DNA from: Methylobacterium sp. SyP6R
GTDB lineage: Bacteria; Pseudomonadota; Alphaproteobacteria; Rhizobiales; Beijerinckiaceae
Assembly (NCBI RefSeq): GCF_019216885.1
Contig: NZ_JAAQRC020000001.1
Span: forward strand, 2,666,001 to 2,730,000
Direction of reading: 5' to 3'
DNA length: 64,000 nt
Below, in pieces: positions 1-8,837 of the stretch. Position 1 is the stretch's first letter; every line of letters begins with the position of its first letter. The notes below the pieces were generated by a model. It was not told where the DNA came from. It worked only from the letters and a program-made list of their open reading frames with translations, and did no database searches. A program made the translations under genes and the position numbers.

Positions 1-458
1 GCCGAGGCCGAGATCAGTCAATGAAAGGAGATTTCAAATGAGCGTATAGCGGGAGTTGATCCTGCTACGATGGAGATGAATGAGAGAAAATGTGACTTCG
101 TTCCCGATGAAGAACGAGAAGGATCGTGGATCGACCGGAGGAATACGCTGGTACGGCGGCAGCGGCCGGCACAGGGACGCTGCCGCTGCGGTCGCGTGGC
201 CCGGCGTGCCCGCATCGCGGCACCGGTCGCATTTTCAAGCATTCGCCGGGGATTAAATCCGCCAAAAGAACGTATCTAAGATGATGCGTCCGCCATATGG
301 GAGTGATACCCGGCAAATGGAAGATGGTCATGGCGAAAAATACTTGCGATCGGCCTGTTGCCGGATGATCGACACCGGCACGCCGTTGCGGTAATCGAGC
401 GCCTGCTGACGGATCGCTTCAGCCTGTCACCAGAGCACCTTGCCAGGGGCCCCCGACG
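1..458. other. Non-coding left edge, no gene recognised
   Basis: Only short overlapping open frames on both strands are present and none resembles a known protein. Base composition is less GC-rich in the first 130 bases than in the flanking genes. The segment presumably holds the leader of the TerB-like gene that starts at 459, but I see no convincing promoter or terminator. Confidence 0.4.
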
Positions 459-878
459 ATGTTCAACATGTTCAAGTCGCAGACCTCGCTCGATCTCACG
501 CCGCGCAACTGCCTCGCGGTCTCGCTGATCTACTGCATGAGCGCCGACGGCGAGATCGACCCGGAGGAGATCGGCCACCTGATGTCGGTGCTCGGCCGCA
601 ACGCGACCCGCCAGCAGCTCGAATCCGCCGTCAAGTATGCCCGCTCGACCCAGCCGGCCCAGTTCCTGGCCGATGCGGCGCAGCGCCTGCGCCCGGACCA
701 GCGGCTCTGCATCCTCCTCAACATGATCGACAGCGCCATGGCCGACGGCGAGGCGGAAGCCGGCGAGCAGCAGCTCATCATGCAGTTCGCCCAGGCCTTC
801 GGCCTGTCGGAGAACGACCTGACCCCGTATTTCCGGGCGCTGGTGGCGAAGAACGACCGGGCGGTGCTGGACCGGTGA
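459..878 (+). CDS. TerB-like (tellurite-resistance/DjlA-type) protein
   Basis: The 139-residue product looks like a single all-helical TerB domain. It has two acidic metal-binding-like loops at the expected spacing: ADGEIDPEE near residues 29-37 and ADGEAEAGE near 95-103. TerB domains are cytoplasmic helical bundles found in tellurite-resistance proteins and in the co-chaperone DjlA; their biochemical role is poorly defined. There is no signal peptide or membrane segment. The ATG at 459 is used, but an ATG three codons later (468) is equally possible because neither has a strong ribosome-binding site. The gene stands alone and converges on the kinase-like gene at 920-1600, so the neighbourhood gives no hint of a dedicated partner. 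Confidence 0.75.
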   Translation: MFNMFKSQTSLDLTPRNCLAVSLIYCMSADGEIDPEEIGHLMSVLGRNATRQQLESAVKYARSTQPAQFLADAAQRLRPDQRLCILLNMIDSAMADGEAEAGEQQLIMQFAQAFGLSENDLTPYFRALVAKNDRAVLDR

Positions 879-919
879 GGGTTGGTGCCGGGCGCCCGTG
901 GGACGCCCGGCCGTCCGTC

Positions 920-1600
920 TCAGGCCAAGCGGCCGGTTGCCCGGATATGAAGCTGCGGGCAGGCGAGATCGTCGTTGTCGACGATCACGTCGCAGCTCGC
1001 CTCCGGTTCTGCGATTTGCTCATACAGCGCGTAGGCCGGACGATAGCGCTGGGCGTAGAGATCGCGTGCGGCGGCTTCCCCTCCCAGCCGAGTCGCGTCC
1101 CGGTCCAATCCGCGCGTCTGAGCCGTCTCGGCGGAGGTCCGCACAAAGAGGGTTGCGTCCCAGTGGAGGCGGAGTTCCGGCCGCTGAAGGAAGGTTCCGT
1201 CGACGATCAGAATGGCGCGCTCGGCGGCTATCTTCGGCTCCTGTGCGATGGGCCGGTCGGCGTCGAGGTCGAACGACGTCGTACGGTAGTGCCGATCTCC
1301 TTCTGGCCCGAGCGGGGCGAGGAGGAGTGCGACGATGGCGGGCAGGTCGCGCGCGTCGTGATAGTACCCCTCCGCCGAGTGGCGCCCTCGCGCATAGCGC
1401 TCCGCCCGCGGGCGATGGAAGCCGTCGATGGAGGTTCGGATGACCTCGCGGCCACGCTCCCTCAGCAAAGCGGCGAGTTCGTCGGCCAAAGTGGTCTTAC
1501 CCGAGGCGGTCCGCCCATCGACCGCTACCCGAACCGGATGGCCGAGGTGCCGGCGTTCGATCCGCCCGGCGATCTCACCCAGTACGTCGCTTCTGTCCAT
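920..1600 (-). CDS. Uridine-kinase-like P-loop protein
   Basis: The 226-residue product carries a Walker A loop GRTASGKTT at residues 29-37 close to the N-terminus. A DGFHRPR segment follows at 59-65, where uridine kinases and phosphoribulokinases carry their acceptor-site aspartate. A later VDGTFLQRPE stretch resembles the corresponding strand in uridine kinase. The likely reaction is ATP-dependent phosphorylation of a nucleoside or small hydroxylated substrate in the cytoplasm. The true substrate is not evident, because many bacterial proteins annotated as uridine kinase have this shape without proven activity. The start is the ATG at 1600. It faces the TerB-like gene tail to tail and shows no operon partner. 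Confidence 0.75.
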   Translation of the reverse strand: MDRSDVLGEIAGRIERRHLGHPVRVAVDGRTASGKTTLADELAALLRERGREVIRTSIDGFHRPRAERYARGRHSAEGYYHDARDLPAIVALLLAPLGPEGDRHYRTTSFDLDADRPIAQEPKIAAERAILIVDGTFLQRPELRLHWDATLFVRTSAETAQTRGLDRDATRLGGEAAARDLYAQRYRPAYALYEQIAEPEASCDVIVDNDDLACPQLHIRATGRLA

Positions 1601-1731
1601 GACCGTCTCATGCTTGCTGGGGGCTTCTGAGGCGTTCGGCTAAAGCCGCTCCATGACAGCCTTGCGGTGGAGATCATCTGACCATCCGCTTCAAGCCTGG
1701 AGCGGACCGGCTGCCATACCCGGTGATGTCC

Positions 1732-2691
1732 TCACACTACCGGGTTCACCAGTTCCTCCCCCCGCCGCAGCCGCCCGAGATTCTCGATCAGCAGGTCGAT
1801 CACCCGGCCCTCGTAGAGGCTCGTCTCCCCGGCGCTGTGGGGCGTGACGATCACGTTCTCCATGCGCCAGAACGGCGCCTCCGGCGGCAGCGGCTCCTCG
1901 CGAAAGCAGTCGAGGCCGGCACCGGCGATCCGTCCCGCGGTCAGCGCCCGGGCCAGGGCGTCCTGGTCGACCACCCGGCCGCGGGCGACGTTGATCAGCA
2001 GCGCCCCCGGCTTCATCGCGGCGAGCGCCGCCTCGTCGATCAGGCCTTCGGTCTCCGGCGTCAGCGGACAGGCGAGCGCCACCACGTCGGCCTGGGCCAG
2101 CGCCTCGTGCAGCCGGTCGGGGGGAAACACCGCCTCGACCGGGTCGCCGGCCTGGAGCGGGCGGCGGCGCAGGCCGATCACCCGCATGTCGAAGGCGTGC
2201 GCCAGCCGGGCGATGCGGGTGCCGATGCGCCCGAGCCCGATCACCAGCAGCGTCCGGCCGCCGAGTTCCTGCTCGCGCCTCGCCGGATCGGCGATCATCG
2301 GCCGCCAGGTCGCGGCGGCCTGGTTCCGCAGGGCCTCGGGCAGGCGGCGGGTGAGGCCGAGCATCAGCGCGAGGGCGTGCTCGGCCACCGCGCGCTCGTT
2401 GCCGCCCTGCGCGCTGGCGAGCCGGATGCCGCGCTCGCGCAACGCCTCTTTCGGGAACTGGTCGGTGCCGGCACTGACCGACTGGATGAAGCGCAGGCGC
2501 GGCGCTCGCTCCAGGAGGGAATGGCGCCACAGCCCCGAGACCACCAGCACCTCGGCCTCCGCCACCGCCGCCTCCAGCGCCTCCAGGCTGCGCACCTCGA
2601 CGAAGGGCTCGGGCGCGCCCCTGGCGGCGTAGGCGTCGCCGAGGCGGTAGGCGGCGTGGGCGAGGACGATGGGAGGGGCGGGAGCGGTCAT
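1732..2691 (-). CDS. D-2-hydroxyacid dehydrogenase (NAD(P)-binding)
   Basis: The 319-residue protein belongs to the D-isomer-specific 2-hydroxyacid dehydrogenase family. It has the Rossmann motif GLGRIGTRIA in the middle and then the catalytic triad regions: NVARGRVVD (Arg), DCFREEPLP (Glu) and TPHSAG (His). The family interconverts D-2-hydroxy acids and 2-keto acids with NAD(P)H in the cytoplasm. The frame stays open for another 100 codons upstream, but family length and the alignment-like start at MTAPAPP favour the ATG at 2691. The substrate (glyoxylate, hydroxypyruvate or another keto acid) cannot be told from sequence. The upstream spacer is filled by a palindromic repeat. Confidence 0.88.
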   Translation of the reverse strand: MTAPAPPIVLAHAAYRLGDAYAARGAPEPFVEVRSLEALEAAVAEAEVLVVSGLWRHSLLERAPRLRFIQSVSAGTDQFPKEALRERGIRLASAQGGNERAVAEHALALMLGLTRRLPEALRNQAAATWRPMIADPARREQELGGRTLLVIGLGRIGTRIARLAHAFDMRVIGLRRRPLQAGDPVEAVFPPDRLHEALAQADVVALACPLTPETEGLIDEAALAAMKPGALLINVARGRVVDQDALARALTAGRIAGAGLDCFREEPLPPEAPFWRMENVIVTPHSAGETSLYEGRVIDLLIENLGRLRRGEELVNPVV

Positions 2692-2860
2692 CGGCGGGCG
2701 GCTCGGGGTTCTCGGGGGGCCGGAGTTCACACCGGGCATGCGGCCGAGGCAAGCTGTCGGGCCGATCCGGTGGGAGGCCGCTAGGCGGTGAACCCGGCCG
2801 TGGGGGCGTGGGTTTTTCTCCTGCCATGGGGCAGGGCTGTCCGATGGAAATTGATGCGCG

Positions 2861-3076
2861 GGTTTCCCCTCTCCCCGCGGGCGGGGAGAGGGCCGACGAC
2901 ACCTTGTCGTGTCGTCGGCAAGCGGAGGCGCAGCCGGAGCGAGGGTGAGGGGGTATCTCCGGATGAGGCTCCTCCGGAACCACCCCCTCACCCTCGCGGC
3001 GAACCTGCGGTTCGCTGCTCCCTGAGCCCCTTCGGAGCTCAGGCCTCTCCCCGCCCGCGGGGAGAGGGGAAGTCCG
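2861..3076. repeat. Long palindromic intergenic repeat, family A, copy 1
   Basis: The ends are inverted copies of a CCCTCTCCCCGCGGGCGGGG core, and the interior carries complementary CCCTCACCCTCGC-type blocks and a smaller CGACGACA palindrome. A second full copy lies at 13232-13442 and a short derivative near 24688. The unit fills the 502-base gap between the hydroxyacid dehydrogenase start and the end of the aldehyde oxidase operon; I see no gene in that gap. The structure suggests a REP/BOX-like or MITE-like dispersed element able to fold into a long hairpin. Confidence 0.8.
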
Positions 3077-3193
3077 CGCCTCTTCTTTACCCGGACAGCC
3101 TTTTTACTCGATCAGCCTTGCGCCGTGGCGGCGGGGAGATGGGTTGTGGGCCCGGACCCTCTCAGGAGACTCCGAGCCCTGCTCAGCCCACCC

Positions 3194-5419
3194 CTACAAC
3201 ACCTTGTCCAGCGTCACCGGCAGCTTGCGCACCCGCTTGCCGGTCGCGTGCCAGATCGCGTTGACGATGGCGCCGGCGCTCCCGGTGACGCCGATCTCGC
3301 CCACCCCCTTGATGCCGAGCGGGTTGACGTGCGGGTCCTCCTCCTCGACCAGGATCGCCTCGAGCGAGGGCACGTCGGCATTCACCGGCACGTGGTACTC
3401 GGCGAAATTGGCGTTCATCGGCCGGCCGGTGCGCGGGTCCATCACCGCCTGCTCGTGCAGGGCGAAGGAGACGCCCCAGATCATGCCGCCGTAATACTGG
3501 CTGCGCACCAGCCGCGGGTTGATGATCCGCCCGGCCGCGAAGGCGCCGACGAGGCGGGTCGCCCGGATCTGGCCGAGATCGGGATCGACCGTCACCTCGG
3601 CGAAGACCGCGCCGTGGGCGTGCATGGCGTAATGCTCCCGCGCCGCGTCGGGCCCGGCCGCGCCCTTGCCCTCGACCGACTCGCGGCCCGCCCGGGCCAT
3701 GATGTCGGTGAAGGCCTCGGATCGGCTCTCGTCGTCGCGCCGCACCAGGCGGCCGCCGCGGGCGACCACCCCGGCATTGCCGGCGCCGTAGAGGGGCGAG
3801 CGGGAATCCTGCGTCGCGAGCGCCGCCAGTTGGGTGATCGCGTCGGCGGCGGCCCCCTTGATCGCCGTGCCGGCGGTGGCGGTGTGGGCCGAGCCGCCGG
3901 CGATGCCGCCATTCGGCAGGTCCGAGGAGCCGATGCGGAAGTCGATCGCGTCGATGGGAAGGCCGAGTTCCTCCGCGGCGATCTGGGCGAGCGCGGTCCA
4001 GGCGCCCTGGCCCATGTCGATCGCGCCAATCGCCACCGACGCCTCGCCGGTGGCCTTCAGCACAGCCCGCGCCTCGGCCTGGAACATCAGGGCCGGGAAG
4101 GTCGCGGTGCCCACCCCCCAGCCGACCAGCAGCCCGTTCGCATCGCGCATCTGCCGAGGCGCGAGCGGGCGCCCGGCCCACCCGAAGGCCTCTGCGCCTT
4201 GCGCGTAGCAGTCCCGCAGGGCCTTCGAGGAGAACGGCTTGCCGGAGGCCGGCTCGGTCTCGGCGTAGTTGCGCAGGCGGAACGCCAGCGGGTCCATGCC
4301 GCAGGCCTCGGCCATCTCGTCGATGGCGCCCTCCAGCGCGACGCTGCCGGAGGCCTCGCCGGGGGCGCGCATGAAGAGCGGCGTGCCGGTATCGAGCCGC
4401 ACCGCCCTATGGCGGGTGGCCAGCGCCGGCGCGGCGTAGAGCGTGTGCGAGACGCCGCCGCTCGGCTCGATGAAGTCGTCGAAGGTGCTGGTCGCCGTCA
4501 GCGTCTCGTGGTCGAGGGCGGTGAGGCCGCCATCGTCGGCGGCGCCCAGCCGCAGGGTCTGGCGGGTCGGTGCGCGGTGGCCGACCGGGCCGAACATCTG
4601 CGGCCGGGTCATGACGAGCTTCACCGGCCGGCCGACGAGGCGGGCCGCCATGATGCCGAGCACCTGGGGTCCGGCGATCATCCCCTTCGAGCCGAAGCCG
4701 CCGCCGAGGAACGGGCTGCGGATGTGGATGTTCGACGGCGAGATGCCGAACAGGCCGGCGATGCGCCCCTGCGCCATGGCGAGGCCCTGCGAGGGCATGT
4801 CGAGGTCGAGCCTGTCGCCGTCCCAGGTGGCGACGACGGCGTGGGGCTCCATGGCGTTGTGGTATTGCGCGGGCGTCTCGTAGGTCGCCTCGATCCGCCG
4901 CGAGGCCGCGGCGAGGCCCGCCGCCACGTCGCCCGTCTCCAGGTCGGCCGGGTCGCCGACGCCGATCGCCGGCGGGGTGAAGGGGTCCGCCGCATCGAGC
5001 CCGACCGCCGGCACCTCCGCCTCGTAGGCCGGATCGAGCAGGGCGGCGCCCTCGGTCGCGGCCTCCAGCGTCTCGGCGATCACCACCGCGACCGGCTGGT
5101 TGGCGTAGCGCACGCGGTCGTCCTGCAGGAGGTCGAGCCGGAAGGTGAAGCCGTCATGCTTCTCGTCCGGGTGCTGGGCGAGGGCCGGCTTGTTGTCCGG
5201 CGTCATCACCGCGACGACGCCGGGATGGCCTTGCGCCGCCGCGACGTCGAGGCGGGTGACGCGGCCGCGGGCGATGCGGCTCACCGCCATCACGGCGGTG
5301 AGCATGCCGGGCGGGTGGTGGTCGGCGGCGTAAGGCGCGGCGCCGGTCACCTTCAGGATCCCGTCCCGGCGGGTGAGCGGCTGGCCGAGATTCGAGCCGT
5401 GGCGGATCGGACTAGACAT
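3194..5419 (-). CDS. paoC: Aldehyde oxidase/xanthine dehydrogenase family, molybdopterin-binding subunit
   Basis: The 741-residue protein is the large catalytic subunit of a xanthine-oxidase-family molybdenum hydroxylase. It shows the conserved GGGFGSK loop at 239-245 that contacts the molybdopterin cofactor and the KGVGEIG segment near the C-terminus with the catalytic glutamate at about residue 708. The N-terminal part is the aldehyde-oxidase a/b hammerhead domain. The ATG at 5419 overlaps the end of the FAD-subunit gene by 8 bases, so the three subunits are translationally linked. The three-gene order and the extra iron-sulfur cysteines in the FAD subunit point to the PaoABC type of aldehyde oxidoreductase, which oxidises aldehydes to acids. 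I use the symbol by family analogy only. Confidence 0.88.
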   Translation of the reverse strand: MSSPIRHGSNLGQPLTRRDGILKVTGAAPYAADHHPPGMLTAVMAVSRIARGRVTRLDVAAAQGHPGVVAVMTPDNKPALAQHPDEKHDGFTFRLDLLQDDRVRYANQPVAVVIAETLEAATEGAALLDPAYEAEVPAVGLDAADPFTPPAIGVGDPADLETGDVAAGLAAASRRIEATYETPAQYHNAMEPHAVVATWDGDRLDLDMPSQGLAMAQGRIAGLFGISPSNIHIRSPFLGGGFGSKGMIAGPQVLGIMAARLVGRPVKLVMTRPQMFGPVGHRAPTRQTLRLGAADDGGLTALDHETLTATSTFDDFIEPSGGVSHTLYAAPALATRHRAVRLDTGTPLFMRAPGEASGSVALEGAIDEMAEACGMDPLAFRLRNYAETEPASGKPFSSKALRDCYAQGAEAFGWAGRPLAPRQMRDANGLLVGWGVGTATFPALMFQAEARAVLKATGEASVAIGAIDMGQGAWTALAQIAAEELGLPIDAIDFRIGSSDLPNGGIAGGSAHTATAGTAIKGAAADAITQLAALATQDSRSPLYGAGNAGVVARGGRLVRRDDESRSEAFTDIMARAGRESVEGKGAAGPDAAREHYAMHAHGAVFAEVTVDPDLGQIRATRLVGAFAAGRIINPRLVRSQYYGGMIWGVSFALHEQAVMDPRTGRPMNANFAEYHVPVNADVPSLEAILVEEEDPHVNPLGIKGVGEIGVTGSAGAIVNAIWHATGKRVRKLPVTLDKVL

Positions 5420-6467
5420 GCGCGGCCTCCGGGGTGGGGGCGAAGACGGAAGCCGGCAGGGCCGGCAGGCGCTCCGGCGTGCCGGCGGCGGCGTGGCGCA
5501 GCGCCCGCACCACGAGGCGGCGGGCGAGCTCGATCTTGAAGGCGTTGTCGCCGGAGGGTCTTGCCTCGGCGAGCGCGGCATCCGCCGCCGCCCGGAAGGC
5601 GGCCTCGTCGGGCGCGCGGCCGGCGAGGAGGGCTTCCGCTCCCCTGGCCCGCCAGGGCTTGAGGGCGACGCCGCCGAGCGCCAGCCGGGCCTCGGCGATG
5701 CGCCCGTTCTCGAGCCGCAGGCCCACCGCCGCCGAGACCACCGCGAAGGCGTAGGACGTGCGGTCGCGGACCTTGAGGTAGCGGCTGTGGCCGGCAAAGG
5801 CCGCGGCCTCCGGCGGCAGGACGAGGGCGGTGATCAGCTCGCCCGGCTCCAGCACCGTCTCGCGCTCGGGCGCGTCGCCGGGCAGGCGGTGGAAGGATTC
5901 GAGCGGGATCGTGCGGGTGCCGCCGGCGCCTGCGATCTCGACGCTCGCGTCCAGAGCCGCGAGCGGCACGCAGAAATCCGACGGGTGGGTGGCGATGCAG
6001 GCCTCGCTCCAGCCGAGGACCGCGTGCAGCCGCGTCTCTCCCCCGCGCGCGTCGCAGCCGCTGCCAGGCTCGCGCTTGTTGCAGGCACTCGCCGTGTCGG
6101 TGAAGTAGGGGCAGCGGGTGCGCTGCATCACGTTGCCGGCGGCCGTCGCGGCGTTGCGCAGCTGCGCCGAGGCGCCCGACAGCAGCGCTTCCGCCACGGC
6201 CGGATAGGCGCGGGCGAAGGCGGGATCGTGGGCGAGGTCGCTGTTGCGGGAAAGCGCCCCGATGCGGACCGACCCGTCGTCCCGCCGCTCGACGGCGGCG
6301 AGGCCCGGCAGGCGGGTGATGTCGACGAGGCGGGTCGGGCGGGCGACGTCGCCCTTCATCAGGTCGAGGAGGTTGGTGCCGGCGGCGAGATAGGCTGCGC
6401 CGGGCGCCGAACCCGCGGCGACCGCGCCCGCCACGTCGGTGGCGCGGACGTATTCGAACGGGATCAT
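5412..6467 (-). CDS. paoB: Aldehyde oxidase FAD-binding subunit with extra Fe-S cysteines
   Basis: The 351-residue product has the FAD-binding loop AAGTNLLDLMK at residues 28-38 and the CO-dehydrogenase-flavoprotein C-terminal domain. Four cysteines (C120, C130, C139 and C158) lie in an insert around RCPYFTDTASAC. This matches the PaoB subfamily, which binds an additional [4Fe-4S] cluster not found in classical xanthine dehydrogenase. The ATG at 6467 overlaps the stop of the 2Fe-2S subunit gene by 4 bases (ATGA), and the 3' end overlaps the molybdenum subunit gene. Its role is to pass electrons from the 2Fe-2S clusters to FAD and on to the external acceptor. Confidence 0.88.
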   Translation of the reverse strand: MIPFEYVRATDVAGAVAAGSAPGAAYLAAGTNLLDLMKGDVARPTRLVDITRLPGLAAVERRDDGSVRIGALSRNSDLAHDPAFARAYPAVAEALLSGASAQLRNAATAAGNVMQRTRCPYFTDTASACNKREPGSGCDARGGETRLHAVLGWSEACIATHPSDFCVPLAALDASVEIAGAGGTRTIPLESFHRLPGDAPERETVLEPGELITALVLPPEAAAFAGHSRYLKVRDRTSYAFAVVSAAVGLRLENGRIAEARLALGGVALKPWRARGAEALLAGRAPDEAAFRAAADAALAEARPSGDNAFKIELARRLVVRALRHAAAGTPERLPALPASVFAPTPEAAHV

Positions 6468-6973
6468 GCCGCCTCTCCCTGCCGCTTGTCTCCCGGATGC
6501 TGGTTCATGGCCGCCTGCGCCTCCAGCACCGCCTCGGTGATGCCCGCATAGGCGCCGCAGCGGCACACATTGCCGCTCATCGCCTCGCGCACCCGCTCGG
6601 GATCGTCGCCGGCTTGCGCCTCGCGGATCAGCCCGACGGCGCTCATGATCTGCCCAGGCGTGCAGAAGCCGCACTGGAACCCGTCATGGGCGATGAAGGC
6701 CTCCTGCACCGGGTGCAGGCGGCCGCTCTCCGCCAATCCCTCGATGGTCAGGATCTCGGCCCCATCGAGGCTGATGCCTAAGGCGAGGCAGGAATTGATC
6801 CGCCTTCCGTCGACCAGCACCGTGCAGGCGCCGCACTGGCCGCGGTCGCAGCCCTTCTTCGTGCCGGTGAGGTGCAGGCCCTCGCGCAGCAGGTCGAGCA
6901 GGGTCGTGCGCGGGTCGGGGATCGGAATCGTGCGCCTCGTGCCGTTCACCGTCAGGACGATGTCGACGCTCAT
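6464..6973 (-). CDS. paoA: Aldehyde oxidase 2Fe-2S subunit
   Basis: The 169-residue protein has the two-domain ferredoxin architecture of this family. A plant-type [2Fe-2S] site uses C42, C47, C50 and C62 (GCDRGQCGAC...C). A second [2Fe-2S] site in the four-helix domain uses C101, C104, C137 and C139 (CGFC and CRC). It is first in a three-gene operon with 4- and 8-base overlaps. Escherichia coli PaoA carries a Tat leader for periplasmic export. Here the protein begins directly with the ferredoxin fold and no twin-arginine leader is visible, so the enzyme is probably cytoplasmic. Confidence 0.9.
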   Translation of the reverse strand: MSVDIVLTVNGTRRTIPIPDPRTTLLDLLREGLHLTGTKKGCDRGQCGACTVLVDGRRINSCLALGISLDGAEILTIEGLAESGRLHPVQEAFIAHDGFQCGFCTPGQIMSAVGLIREAQAGDDPERVREAMSGNVCRCGAYAGITEAVLEAQAAMNQHPGDKRQGEAA

Positions 6974-7137
6974 GCGGTGTTCTCCAGGCTAGACCCGCTC
7001 CAAGCTAATCCTGTGCCTCGCACCGCCCAGGTGCGGCCGCGTGCGGCAGCGCACATGTCGCAGTGAACCTTTCGCGGGGCGGATGGTTGACGCTGCGAAA
7101 CCGCAACGCGGTCCCCCTCAACTGACAGGTACTTACG

Positions 7138-7407
7138 ATGAAGACCCGCCTCGCCCTCGCCGCAGCCCTGCTGACCGTCGCCGCCGCCCCCGCCTTCGCC
7201 CAGGGCGGCTCGCCCTACAACCGCTCCGGCTCGCAGGCCGGCGGCCCGCTGGCCGGTGCTGAGCGCGCCTACGGCGCTCCGGGCGGTGCCCCGGCCGTCG
7301 ACAGCACCGGTAGCGTCATCGTCTATCCGCGCGACTCGCGCGGCGTGATCGTTCGTGAGGTGCCCCCGGGCTACGCCCCGGCCGCCCCGTACGTCTACGG
7401 CCGCTGA
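7138..7407 (+). CDS. Small exported protein of unknown function
   Basis: The 89-residue product begins with a clear Sec signal peptide (MKTRLALAAALLTVAAAPAFAQG, cleavage probably after AFA). The mature part of about 68 residues is rich in Gly, Pro, Ala and Tyr, with no cysteine. I recognise no family. Short glycine/proline-rich exported proteins like this are common in Methylobacterium-type genomes and usually have no assigned role. The gene is followed by a convincing intrinsic terminator, so it is probably transcribed alone. Confidence 0.65.
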   Translation: MKTRLALAAALLTVAAAPAFAQGGSPYNRSGSQAGGPLAGAERAYGAPGGAPAVDSTGSVIVYPRDSRGVIVREVPPGYAPAAPYVYGR

Positions 7408-7460
7408 TCGAGCCTCGGTCCCGTTCGCCCCGTTCGGGACCTGGTTCTCGCGAGCCGTCA

Positions 7461-7494
7461 AAGCCCGTCCCCGCTCAAGCGGGGGCGGGCTTTC
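7461..7494 (+). terminator. Intrinsic terminator of the small exported protein gene
   Basis: AAGCCCGTCCCCGC and GCGGGGGCGGGCTT form a GC-rich stem with one G-T wobble around a short TCAA loop, followed by TTTCG. It lies 54 bases after the stop codon at 7407. Confidence 0.8.
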
Positions 7495-7574
7495 GTATGT
7501 CTGCACGGTGCATGACGGAGTAGTTCGAGTTTCGGTCACCGTGCCTGGTATTCCGATCCGCGACCTCATCCTGA

Positions 7575-8501
7575 GAGTCTGTCCGGGAAGAATTTGTTTT
7601 TTCGGAGCGCGTTGCGGTTCGCGCCGACAGGCGTATGCTTGAGCGATGTGGACGCCTGAGAACCGCCAGCGGTACGACCGCAGCAAGCTTCGCTATCCCA
7701 CTGATTTGACGGATGAGGAATGGGCGCTTGTTGCTCCCCTTCTCCCGCCGGCTCGACGCGGGGGAAACAAACGAACGGTTGATCTGCGCGAGGTGGTCAA
7801 CGGCTTGATGTATGTCCTTGGAACGGGGTGCCAATGGCGCGCTATCCCAAAAGATCTACCGCCTCGCTCGACGGTGCATGGCTACTTCGATCTATGGGAT
7901 TACGACGGAACTCTCCTGCGCATCCATCACACCCTCTACGTTCTCTGCCGCGAACAGGCAGGACGTGAGGCCAGCCCAACGGCAGCGATCATTGACAGCC
8001 AGAGCGTCAAGAGCGCGGAAAAAGGGGGCGCACGATCGACCCGTCCGGCTATGATGCGGGCAAGAAGATCAAAGGCAAGAAGCGCCATCTCCTCGTCGAT
8101 ACGCAAGGTCTGCTGATGCATGCTCTGGTGCATCCGGCCGACGTGCAGGATCGTGATGGCGGCGTATGGGTCATGGCGACGCTGTTTAGTCTCTACCCGT
8201 TCCTGCTGAAGCTGTATGCAGATGGCGGCTACCAGGGGCCGGTGTTCCGGGAGGCGTTGGAACGGGTCTGCCGGTCTGTGACGGTGGAAATCGTCAAGCG
8301 GTCGGATCAGGCGGTCGGGTTCGAGGTCCTGCCCAAGCGCTGGATCGTGGAGCGGACGATTGGTTGGCTCAATCGCTGCCGGCGGCTGGCGAAGGATTGG
8401 GAGTGCCGCACCCGCAAGGCGCTGGCTTTCCTGCGCCTTGCTTCCATCCGCATCATGCTCAGAAAACTCTGCCAACAATCAGCATGATCCCGGACAGACA
8501 C
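7575..8501 (+). mobile_element. IS5-family, IS427-type insertion sequence
   Basis: The element spans 927 bases. Its terminal inverted repeats are GAGTCTGTCCGGGA on the left and the complement of GTGTCTGTCCGGGA on the right (one mismatch). It is flanked on both sides by TGA (7572-7574 and 8502-8504), the TNA-type 3-base duplication typical of IS427-group elements. Removing the element restores the sequence CCTCATCCTGAGGTG, the conserved left end of dispersed repeat family B, so it inserted into a pre-existing repeat copy. It encodes one transposase spread over two frames. Confidence 0.93.
7646..8487 (+). CDS. IS5-family transposase, two overlapping frames
   Basis: The first frame (7646-8116) gives the N-terminal DUF4096-like domain (LTDEEWALVAPLLPP) and the first catalytic aspartate in AIIDSQSVK. 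The second frame, one base back, carries IDPSGYDAGKKIKGKKRH, the second aspartate in LYADGGYQG and the catalytic glutamate in RWIVERTIGWLNR, ending at 8487. The switch must occur between about 8018 and 8034, where the sequence reads GGAAAAAGGGGGC. A run of A followed by G is a plausible slippery site for programmed -1 frameshifting, which is common in this group. A simple inactivating indel cannot be excluded. Perfect target duplication and good inverted repeats argue for a recent insertion. Confidence 0.88.
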
Positions 8502-8624
8502 TGAGGTGTTGGTCGATCAACGATCGACTGACCTCGAAGGAGGGCTCCAGATAGAACTGCGACTTCTGGAGCCTTCCTTCGAGGCTCCTTTCAGTCGCAC
8601 CTCAGGATGAGGTCGCGGGTGGGG
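8502..8624. repeat. Palindromic dispersed repeat family B, right half split by the IS
   Basis: The family B unit runs inward from CGACCTCATCCTGAGGTG to CACCTCAGGATGAGGTCG, with internal inverted blocks CTCGAAGGAGGGCTCCAG and CTGGAGCCTTCCTTCGAG. Here the left 16 bases (7559-7574) are separated from the rest by the 927-base IS. The remaining 8625-8837 interval up to the next gene holds no gene that I recognise; it probably carries the promoter of the enolase/liv operon. Confidence 0.85.
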
Positions 8625-8837
8625 CATGGGATCTAAAAACTTGGCCCATGACCGCTTGGGTTCTTGTCGTGCGCCGCAGTGTGTCTGGCGAGATATCCGG
8701 CAAGTCATACCTCCCACCCACCCTAACCGATTGCGCAGTAGGCCCTTCTCGTATCGACTCCCCATCGCGGCTCCGATTCACCTCGCGGGCGCCGCGGCCG
8801 ACGAGCCGACCAACAGGCTCTGCGCAGGGAGGAACGG

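Noticed and set aside
3125..5539. An 804-codon open frame on the plus strand
   Set aside because: It lies antisense to the aldehyde oxidase large subunit, whose motifs are clear. Long antisense frames are expected in GC-rich DNA and this one has no recognisable domain.
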